Of a stretch of 40,579 nt of DNA, positions 6,437-12,799 are shown one piece after another. How positions within the stretch are numbered: the stretch's first letter is position 1; every line of letters begins with the position of its first letter. The translations under genes and the position numbers were made by a program. The stretch is from Microcaldota archaeon (GTDB lineage: Archaea; Micrarchaeota; Micrarchaeia; Norongarragalinales; Norongarragalinaceae), in NCBI GenBank assembly GCA_016207165.1, contig JACQQD010000006.1:1-40579 (forward strand), given 5' to 3'. The notes under the pieces were generated by a model. The model worked only from the letters and a program-made list of their open reading frames with translations, made no database searches and was not told the DNA's origin.

Positions 6437-7804
6437 ATGCGGATGATTGGTCAAGTCGTGTACAAGAGTTTTTCGACGAATCCGGACTACTTTGTGCTGT
6501 GTGAGAAAGGAGTGGTGCGGGTCGTCCAGCGCGAGACGACGTCGGACCACGAAATCGGGGAGTTCGTTCAACTGCATGGCGCCTTGAAGAGAAACGTATT
6601 GTATGCGTCGTCCGTGGAATTGCTTTCCGATGAAAAAGAGCGGGAGGCGCAAAAAGAGGCGGCCGTTTGGACGGAGGCGCTTTTGATTGGAAGGGATTTT
6701 GACGCCTTGGTGGAGGCCCCGGCGCTGGAAAAAATGAAGCCCGTTTTCAGGCAGGCGGCCGAAGCGCTTGAGCGGGCCGTCATTGGCATGCAGCCCATTT
6801 TGGTGCGGTTTGACGAGGATGCCGACGGCATCACTTCGGCGTTGTACTTGCAGTCGTTGGTGGAGCACTACATTGAAAAAAGCGGTTTGCCTTACCCGCA
6901 TTCATTTTTCAAGGCGTTTCAGAGCGAAGCCCCCATTTTCGAAAAAAAGCACCTCCAGCACCTGGAAGCGGTGGCCTCGGATTTTGCGCGCGAGCCGCTG
7001 GTGGTTCTGTTGGATCACGGCGGCAACGAGGAGAGTTTTCCGGCGCTTAAGGCGGCCAAGGCGTTGGGGTGGGATTTGATGTTGGTGGACCACCACCCGC
7101 CTTTCCAGGATTCCCTGGCTTTGTTTGACGTGGCGGTGCACCCGGCGCAGCACGGCGGCTCGTCGGCGGAAAATACCGGGCTTTTGATGTACCACGTGGC
7201 CTCGGCGGTGTTTGCCGCCCCCGCGTCTTGGGCGCATTTTGCCATGCAGGGCGACCGAAGCCCTTACGCCCTAAAAAAGTTCTTCAAAGAACCTATTGTC
7301 TTGGATTACGCGTCGCTTCAAAACTGGCCGCTCAAAAAGTACCGTGCGTTGTTGTCGGACAAAAACCAAGTCGACGTGCTTTACCAGCGGTGCCTTCGCT
7401 TGAGAGAGGAGTCCGTCCGGGAGGCCTTCAAGCGACGGAACGTTCAGCTTTTTGGTTCCGTGAACGTGCAGTGGCTGGACATTTCGTACCTGAAATCCGA
7501 TTACCCGCCCAAAGGCGGAGTGGTTCAGGGGCTTCACGAGCACGTGGAGAACGAAGGGCCGCTGGTCACCGTCGGTTTTGACAAGGAACGCGTGATTTTT
7601 CGGGCCAACGCGGGCGCGGAAGAGGCGGGGTTTAAGGCGAATGCCTGGATTTCGGATTTGAAAAAGAGGCCTGGCATTGTTGCGTCGGGCGGCGGACACG
7701 CGCGGGCGGCGTCCATGCGCCTCAAGCCCGGCAAGCTGAACGCGGCGCGGAGCTGGCTGGAAGAGCGGTTCAAAAAAGTTTTCGGTCCCGGAAGTCAAAG
7801 CTAG
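6437..7804 (+). CDS. DHH/DHHA1 phosphoesterase, archaeal RecJ-like
   Basis: A 455-residue protein. An N-terminal small beta domain (about 1-60) is followed by a DHH domain and a C-terminal DHHA1 domain. Visible metal-site motifs are FDEDADGITSA (125-135), LLDHGGNEE (191-199) and VDHHPP (217-222); near the end GGGHARAASM is the DHHA1 substrate-binding loop. Archaeal RecJ-like proteins degrade ssDNA or RNA 5'-3' or work with the replisome. In motif I the usual His of HxDADG is Asp here (DEDADG). The start at 6437 or 6443 fits the TATA box; upstream TTG and GTG codons are less likely. The exact substrate is not deducible. Confidence 0.8.
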   Translation: MRMIGQVVYKSFSTNPDYFVLCEKGVVRVVQRETTSDHEIGEFVQLHGALKRNVLYASSVELLSDEKEREAQKEAAVWTEALLIGRDFDALVEAPALEKMKPVFRQAAEALERAVIGMQPILVRFDEDADGITSALYLQSLVEHYIEKSGLPYPHSFFKAFQSEAPIFEKKHLQHLEAVASDFAREPLVVLLDHGGNEESFPALKAAKALGWDLMLVDHHPPFQDSLALFDVAVHPAQHGGSSAENTGLLMYHVASAVFAAPASWAHFAMQGDRSPYALKKFFKEPIVLDYASLQNWPLKKYRALLSDKNQVDVLYQRCLRLREESVREAFKRRNVQLFGSVNVQWLDISYLKSDYPPKGGVVQGLHEHVENEGPLVTVGFDKERVIFRANAGAEEAGFKANAWISDLKKRPGIVASGGGHARAASMRLKPGKLNAARSWLEERFKKVFGPGSQS

Positions 7805-7832
7805 CTTGTCACTTTTCCAAACGATTGTAACC

Positions 7833-8552
7833 TTATTCTTTTTCGAATCCAGGTAACGTTCGGAGGTTGACGATGTCTTCCCGAAAGTGTCGTCCAAGCA
7901 TGCCTTGGGTGGCGTTGCGGATTAATCCGATGGCTTCGTCGTGGCTTTTTGCAGGTATGGAAATGCGGATTAAGTGTTGGTCCATCGCAGGCATTTGTTC
8001 GAAGGGATCGTTTGGCTCGCGTTCTTCGCCTTCTCCTGCAATTCTTACGACTCGTATACCTCCTGGTCGAACTGGAAATTCTTTGACGTGCGTTACGGCG
8101 TCTACGTCGAAGCCAAAAATCTCTTGCAATCTTTTCAAAGCTGTACCAAGCTCCGAATGGTCTTTGAACATTTTTGCTTCAAGTCCAATCAGGACGATGC
8201 CGGAGGAGAGTGCGGGGTATATGGGCACGGCTCCACGCTCCACGTGTCCAAGAAGTTTGGAAATGTCGCCTTCGTTGAGCGCTTCCCGGATTTCTTCGTG
8301 TCTGTGTGGGTTTAGCAACGCGAATTTCAGTAGCGCAAATCTTCCGTCCGACAGGGCGTTCTCTATTCCGCCGTGAGGTCTTGCGTAGATTAAATAGGTG
8401 GGGCCTGTTGGGTTTACGCCCTCGCGCGGAAATCCAAGGGTGAAATCATTTAACTCGACTTTTCCGCCGACTGATTTGATTTTTTTTTCGAATTCAGGCG
8501 GCAATTTTTGTCTATGAACAAAGATGAAACTCTTTTGACTTTCCAAGAACAT
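7833..8552 (-). CDS. Hypothetical protein
   Basis: A 239-residue soluble protein that I do not recognise. It has no signal peptide or membrane segment. The sequence alternates strands and helices: residues about 35-115 contain PTGPTYLIYARPHGGIENAL and HRHEEIREALNEGD, and about 120-170 reads ALSSGIVLIGLEAKMFKDHS. The C-terminal third (IRISIPAKSHDEAIGLIRNA) looks like a small ferredoxin-like domain. Composition is somewhat less GC-rich than the neighbours, which could mean later arrival. A TATA-like stretch upstream on the minus strand near 8576-8585 suggests a leaderless transcript. It is convergent with the DHH gene (28 bp apart). Confidence 0.6.
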   Translation of the reverse strand: MFLESQKSFIFVHRQKLPPEFEKKIKSVGGKVELNDFTLGFPREGVNPTGPTYLIYARPHGGIENALSDGRFALLKFALLNPHRHEEIREALNEGDISKLLGHVERGAVPIYPALSSGIVLIGLEAKMFKDHSELGTALKRLQEIFGFDVDAVTHVKEFPVRPGGIRVVRIAGEGEEREPNDPFEQMPAMDQHLIRISIPAKSHDEAIGLIRNATQGMLGRHFREDIVNLRTLPGFEKE

Positions 8553-8693
8553 GTTTAACTTCGTTCTTTTGAGGCTTTTTTTAAGTTTCTTTTATCGATT
8601 GGCGTTTCATATTTTGTTCGTCAAGGTCACCGGCCAGCTGGCCTCAAGGCTATTAATGCCGTTTTTTCCCATTTTCTTGCAGGTGAAAAAACC

Positions 8694-9128
8694 GTGTTGT
8701 CGAAGTTCTCCATTTACAAGCCGAACAAAGCCGGTCGGGGGTCGGCGGTTCAATTCGATTTCAACCCGGACAAGCCGTGCGTCTTTTTGGAGGGCGCGCC
8801 GCAGTCTGGGGAAAAGCAGTTTGACTGGGGCCAAAAAGTCGTCGTCAAGCTCTCCATCATGGAGTTGGCGAAGTTGTTGACCGTTCTGGAGGGTCCGGCC
8901 AAGACCGTCAAATTGTTCCACGACTCCACGAAGAGTCCGACGGCGGAGGGCTCGACCTTGAAGAACACGGTGGTGGAAGTCACCAAAGGCGACTTCGGCT
9001 TTTTCCTCAAGGCGTCCGCGCAAAGCGCCACCGGAGTCAAAAGCGTGGCCATTGGCGTTGGAGACGAGGAAGCCAAGGCGTTAAGCGTTCTGTTCCGCCG
9101 CGCCATTGCCCGCGTCTACGGCTGGTAA
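8694..9128 (+). CDS. Putative single-stranded nucleic-acid-binding protein
   Basis: A 144-residue protein with a GTG start preceded 7 nt upstream by a good ribosome-binding motif (aggtga). It begins with an extended strand pattern rich in Lys and aromatic residues (SKFSIYKPNKAGRGSAVQFD), continues with KQFDWGQKVVVKLSIMELAK, and ends in a helix (EEAKALSVLFRRAIARVYGW). This order of curved beta strands followed by a C-terminal helix recalls PC4, Whirly or ThermoDBP-type ssDNA-binding folds, but I cannot confirm it without a profile search. It is convergent with the large surface-protein gene, 4 bp apart. Confidence 0.6.
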   Translation: MLSKFSIYKPNKAGRGSAVQFDFNPDKPCVFLEGAPQSGEKQFDWGQKVVVKLSIMELAKLLTVLEGPAKTVKLFHDSTKSPTAEGSTLKNTVVEVTKGDFGFFLKASAQSATGVKSVAIGVGDEEAKALSVLFRRAIARVYGW

Positions 9129-9132
9129 ACTT

Positions 9133-10587
9133 CTACTTGCCGGCGGCCGTGGCTTCGGAGTGGCTTTCCGCGTCGCGGAAGCCTCCTTCCGCGCGGAAGA
9201 ACATGAACGCGGCCAGCACCAACAAGACGATGGCCGCCAGGATGAGGCCGTCCGCCAGCGACCCGGTGAACAAGCCGGTGGCGATTCCGCTTTGTCCAAT
9301 GGCTGGAGCGTTGTGCGTGGCCACGGGTTGGCCGTCAACCAACACCGTGAGGACGGGGTTGGCCGCGTCGGCGGTGGTGCGCGTGACGGTCACCTTGATT
9401 TCAGCTTGGCCGTGGGGTGGCGCCGTTACGGTGGTGGAGACGTACGTCCATCCCTCTGGAAGGTTGGAGACCTGGACGGTGACGTTGCGAATGGGCGTGT
9501 CCTGGTTGTTTTGCACCAGGACGGTCCACGCCAATCCATCGGTTGACGTTTCAGTGATTTGCGTGACGATGGTGGATTGGCAGGAAGAAACATCGGCGAT
9601 GACCCAGGCGGTGCCTTCGCTGAATTGGCTTTTCGCGTTGACAGCCACCACGTTCTCGTTTAAGCGCAACGACGACGGGTCCAGCACCAAATTCAGGGTG
9701 CGCTCTTCGCCTGGCGCTAATGTCGCGGAGGCCGGGGACAAGGCGTCGCCGGTGATCTGGAAGGTTTGCACGCGGGTGCCGGTGTTGCGCACTTGAACGG
9801 GAAGCGCGCTTAATTCGCATTGGCGGACCGACGCGCGTTCCGGCACGCGGAGAACGGCGGCGTCATCGTGCTGTGCTTGGATGCAGGCTTGGGCTTGGCC
9901 CAGGACGATGCCTTGGCGAAGCACTTGGATGGTCACGTAGTGCGTACCCGCGGAGAGGGCCTGGATGTAGGCGACGGTGGCGGCCAACTCGTTTTGTTGC
10001 AGGGTCGTGGTGCCGTCTTCAAGAACGGTGCGCGTCGCCGTCTCGTCCTCGACGGCGTGCAAGTCCACGGTGACGGCGGCTCCGGTGTTGTGGATGCGGA
10101 TGCGCTTGGCAAACGTTTGGCCCACGGTGACGGGGGTGCAGGATTCGCCGGCATCCACTTGCATGGCGTAATGCGTGGCGTCAAACTCGTGGGAGAAGTA
10201 AAGCGATTGCGGCCTTTCCAATGCCGCGTCAAGGGGTTGGACGTGAATGTATTTTTCGCAGTTTTTTCGCGGTTCGTGGGTTAGTTGCAGGGTTTTAGTC
10301 TGTGTATTGGTTCCATTGGAGGCCTTGATTCGGATGGTTTCCGTGCCCACCAGGCAGTCGGGGGCCAAAAGTTTGATGAGGGCGTGGTCGCCGTATTGCG
10401 TGACTTGGGCGTTGGTGTACTCTGATTCTACGGAGAACGCGGCGTTTTCCGAGGAGTAGGCGTAGACTTGCGCGACGGTGCCCTGCGTGTGCACGGCGTC
10501 GTACGAGACGTCCATCGAAAAGCCTTGCACGCCCACGATGCTCAGCAGCAAGAGGGCGCCGGCGATTGGAAAGGAAAACTTACCCAT
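9133..10587 (-). CDS. Secreted, C-terminally anchored surface protein with CARDB/NEW3-like domains
   Basis: A 484-residue protein. Residues 1-22 are a signal peptide (SFPIAGALLLLSIVGVQG), and residues about 440-463 a membrane anchor (GLILAAIVLLVLAAFMFF) followed by a short charged tail. Between them lie several beta-sandwich repeats with the NTG/NNQ turn typical of CARDB or NEW3 domains (for example QVRNTGTRVQTFQITGDAL, LAPGEERTLNLVLDPSSL, LPEGWTYVSTTVTAPPHGQ). It is probably a cell-surface protein with its bulk outside the cell. An AAGGTGG ribosome-binding site lies 4 nt before the ATG. It is divergent from a TrmB-type regulator gene. Confidence 0.7.
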   Translation of the reverse strand: MGKFSFPIAGALLLLSIVGVQGFSMDVSYDAVHTQGTVAQVYAYSSENAAFSVESEYTNAQVTQYGDHALIKLLAPDCLVGTETIRIKASNGTNTQTKTLQLTHEPRKNCEKYIHVQPLDAALERPQSLYFSHEFDATHYAMQVDAGESCTPVTVGQTFAKRIRIHNTGAAVTVDLHAVEDETATRTVLEDGTTTLQQNELAATVAYIQALSAGTHYVTIQVLRQGIVLGQAQACIQAQHDDAAVLRVPERASVRQCELSALPVQVRNTGTRVQTFQITGDALSPASATLAPGEERTLNLVLDPSSLRLNENVVAVNAKSQFSEGTAWVIADVSSCQSTIVTQITETSTDGLAWTVLVQNNQDTPIRNVTVQVSNLPEGWTYVSTTVTAPPHGQAEIKVTVTRTTADAANPVLTVLVDGQPVATHNAPAIGQSGIATGLFTGSLADGLILAAIVLLVLAAFMFFRAEGGFRDAESHSEATAAGK

Positions 10588-10621
10588 GATTCCACCTTGT
10601 TACTATCCATGAGTAAATACA

Positions 10622-10629
10622 TTTATAAA
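10622..10629 (-). promoter_or_regulatory. TATA box for the surface-protein gene
   Basis: The element tttataaa is centred about 38 nt before the ATG at 10587. The predicted start site near 10599 leaves a short leader just long enough to carry the AAGGTGG ribosome-binding site at 10592-10598. Confidence 0.5.
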
Positions 10630-10678
10630 GATTTGGCTCCACGTATTTTTCACTGACGTGTAGAGACATGGAGCGAGG

Positions 10679-10686
10679 TTTAAATA
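10679..10686 (+). promoter_or_regulatory. TATA box for the TrmB-like gene
   Basis: The element tttaaata is centred about 29 nt before ATG 10712, giving a leaderless or nearly leaderless transcript and favouring that ATG over the upstream in-frame GTG codons. The two divergent TATA boxes are about 57 bp apart. Confidence 0.5.
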
Positions 10687-10711
10687 GGTGACCGACGTGA
10701 ATAGTTCGGAT

Positions 10712-11452
10712 ATGGCCGTTGACCCCCAGATTATCGAGTCGTTGCGCCGTTTGGGTTTGAATCAGTACGAAGCCAAGGCCTATGGGGCGTTGTGTTCGCA
10801 CGGCAGCCAGACGGTGGGAATGCTCAGCGAGCGCGCGGACGTGCCGCGGGCCCGTTCGTACGACGTTTTGATGAGCTTGCAGGAGAAGGGGTTTGTCTCC
10901 ATGCAGCAGGGCCGTCCGGTCCGCTATTCGGCGATGCCTCTGGATGAGGCCGTGGTGACTCTTCGGAAGCAAAAGCAGGCTTCGTTGTTTGATGAACTTC
11001 AGAAAATCGAGGAGATTTCCAAGTCTCTTTCCTCCAAGCTCAAGCCCGTCCAGACGGCTACGCCTCCCTCCGAGGAGCGGGTGTGGACGCTCAAGGGCCG
11101 CGACGCGATTTATTCCCGCATGGGTTCCATGATTGTTTCTTCAAAGAAAGTAGTGCACTTGGCTTCGCATGCCAACGGTTTTGAGCGCAAGTTCAAGGCG
11201 CACCAAAAGGATTTGGTCAAGGCCAAGACCCGGGGCGTCAAGCTCCACTTCTATTCGCCCAGTGTCCCGGGTGACGCCGCGGAATTGGCGGACCAGCACG
11301 TGGACGTGGAGCATCCGTCGCGCATGCTGGTCACGGACAAGGAGGCCCTTCTTTTTTTGACGGCGCCGAAAACCCCGGCGGATGAGGAAGTCGCGTTGTG
11401 GGTCAAGAGCCCGCACGTGGTCGAAACCCTGCAGAACGCGTTGAAGGCATAG
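10712..11452 (+). CDS. TrmB-family transcriptional regulator
   Basis: A 246-residue protein. Residues about 8-75 form the TrmB winged helix (LRRLGLNQYEAKAYGALCSH, then LSERADVPRARSYDVLMSLQ and EKGFVSMQQGRPVRY). A helical linker (about 85-115, coiled-coil-like) leads to a phospholipase-D-like C-terminal domain (VWTLKGRDAIYSRMGSMIVS, then VVHLASHANGF), which in the family senses sugars or other ligands. The effector cannot be told from sequence. It is divergent from the surface protein, so control of that gene or of itself is plausible. ATG 10712 was chosen from the TATA spacing. Confidence 0.85.
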   Translation: MAVDPQIIESLRRLGLNQYEAKAYGALCSHGSQTVGMLSERADVPRARSYDVLMSLQEKGFVSMQQGRPVRYSAMPLDEAVVTLRKQKQASLFDELQKIEEISKSLSSKLKPVQTATPPSEERVWTLKGRDAIYSRMGSMIVSSKKVVHLASHANGFERKFKAHQKDLVKAKTRGVKLHFYSPSVPGDAAELADQHVDVEHPSRMLVTDKEALLFLTAPKTPADEEVALWVKSPHVVETLQNALKA

Positions 11453-11505
11453 TTCTTTTTTTTAAGCGTTCCGCTGGGGCATACGTAGTTTTGCTTTTTA
11501 GGGTG

Positions 11506-12255
11506 TTACGCCGGCGTGGGTTCGGATTGAATTTCCGGTTTCTTGGATTCCGCGTCGGTTTTTTCTTCGGTTTCCGTTTCGGCTTTCGGGGCTTCCGATG
11601 GCGCGGCGGCCTGGTTTTCTTCGGAAGCGGGTTGTTCGCGGGCCTTCTTTTGGCGCTCCAATTCGATGACTTCCGTTTCGTCGAAGACCTCGTACAGTTC
11701 GGTTTTGTAGACTTCCACGCGTTTGATGGGCGTGATTTTCTTGAGGAGGTTGTGGATCTTGGGGGAGATTTTGTTGTAGAGCACGTCTTGGATGAAGTCG
11801 CCGAAGCGCGCTTCCTGGACGAGTTTTTTCAGTTCGGCTTCCGCCATGTTGCGGAGCACTTTTTTCTTGGGCGTGCTGCAGGGAACCGCGGTGACCACGA
11901 GCATTTTGACGGTGAACTTGACGCCGTCCTTGCTTTCGGTTTCAAGCACGACGCGCAGCAATTCGCGTCGGCGGCGTCCCAGGGTGCTGAGGTATTCGCG
12001 GGAGGCCTCGTGTCCGATGAACTTGGTGTACGCGTTTTGGTTCTTGATGGATTCGACGCGGATGCGAATCGTCGTGTACATGTGCGAGATGTCGTGCGTG
12101 ATTTCCTTGAGTGGCAACGCCAAGATTCGGTTGAGGAGGTGGTCTTCGTCGGAGGCCACGATTTGGGCGACTTGGACTTCGCCGAGGAATTTGGGGGAAA
12201 TGATGTTGTACCAGGATTTCTGTTTCCAGGTGTCCATCACTTTTTTCTGAGCCAA
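11506..12255 (-). CDS. rps3ae: Ribosomal protein S3Ae (S1e)
   Basis: A 249-residue small-subunit protein of archaea and eukaryotes. Recognised blocks are KKVMDTWKQKSWYNIISPKF near the N terminus, the LKEITHDISHMYTTIRIRVE stretch and the central RRRRELLRVVLETE. About 45 C-terminal residues form an acidic low-complexity tail (EQPASEENQAAAPSEAPKAE and onwards) that lies outside the conserved fold and probably forms a disordered extension. It starts 1 nt after the S15 stop, so the two genes are a translationally linked pair. Confidence 0.93.
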   Translation of the reverse strand: MAQKKVMDTWKQKSWYNIISPKFLGEVQVAQIVASDEDHLLNRILALPLKEITHDISHMYTTIRIRVESIKNQNAYTKFIGHEASREYLSTLGRRRRELLRVVLETESKDGVKFTVKMLVVTAVPCSTPKKKVLRNMAEAELKKLVQEARFGDFIQDVLYNKISPKIHNLLKKITPIKRVEVYKTELYEVFDETEVIELERQKKAREQPASEENQAAAPSEAPKAETETEEKTDAESKKPEIQSEPTPA

Positions 12256-12256
12256 C

Positions 12257-12700
12257 TCATTTCACCAGCAGGGCGGCTTCGTCGGGGTCGTACTTCCAGT
12301 CGGCGGGAAGTTGGTGGCCGCGGTAGTACTTGACGAGCCGCTTGATTTTGGATTCCACGTGCACGTGCTTGATTTTGTTGGCCTTGTCTCTGGGGTTCTT
12401 TTTGAGGTGTTCTTTGAGGCCAACGGCTTTTTGGATGAGGGCCATGAGGTCGTCGGGGTACTTGGATTCCCAGTGGTTTTCCTTGAGCACGTCGCCAAGG
12501 GATTTTTCGTATAAGACGGAGGCGGTGGGCACGCCGTACTCGTCGCGCAGGATGCGGCCGATTTCGGCTTTTTTCTTGCCTTCCTTGACCAGCCGCTCAA
12601 TGACGTTGAGGATTTCGTTTTTGTCGGCGGTCATCCACGCGTAGCTGCCTGGCGTTTTGGGCTTGTGCGACTTGGCGCGGCCTTTTTTTCGCGTATGCAT
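12257..12700 (-). CDS. rps15: Ribosomal protein S15 (archaeal S15/S13e type)
   Basis: A 147-residue small-subunit protein. Its N-terminal archaeal/eukaryotic extension (MHTRKKGRAKSHKP, then a helical part with ADKNEILNVIERLVKEGKKK) is followed by the S15 core (PDDLMALIQKAVGLKEHL, HVESKIKRLVKYYRGHQLP). Length matches archaeal S15. It is the first gene of the S15-S3Ae pair. It has its own TATA element at about 12787-12793 and a leader of about 64 nt with a small hairpin, so autogenous control is possible but untested. Confidence 0.94.
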   Translation of the reverse strand: MHTRKKGRAKSHKPKTPGSYAWMTADKNEILNVIERLVKEGKKKAEIGRILRDEYGVPTASVLYEKSLGDVLKENHWESKYPDDLMALIQKAVGLKEHLKKNPRDKANKIKHVHVESKIKRLVKYYRGHQLPADWKYDPDEAALLVK

Positions 12701-12729
12701 TCTAGCCAGTTGGTATCACTTCGCTTCGT

Positions 12730-12755
12730 GGACGAGTTTAGTGTTTGAATCGTCC
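12730..12755 (-). promoter_or_regulatory. Hairpin in the S15-S3Ae leader
   Basis: On the minus strand the leader contains ggacga and tcgtcc, six bases each, separated by 14 nt, 30 nt before the S15 start codon. It may be a weak regulatory stem or may be incidental. Confidence 0.3.
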
Positions 12756-12786
12756 AAAAAGAGCGTATTTTTGATATCGGGAGCCC

Positions 12787-12793
12787 TTTATAA
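12787..12793 (-). promoter_or_regulatory. TATA box for rps15-rps3ae
   Basis: On the minus strand the stretch reads ttataaa. The predicted start near 12764 gives a leader of about 64 nt. The site lies just after the valS stop codon, so the ribosomal pair need not depend on valS read-through. Confidence 0.45.
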
Positions 12794-12799
12794 GTGTTT

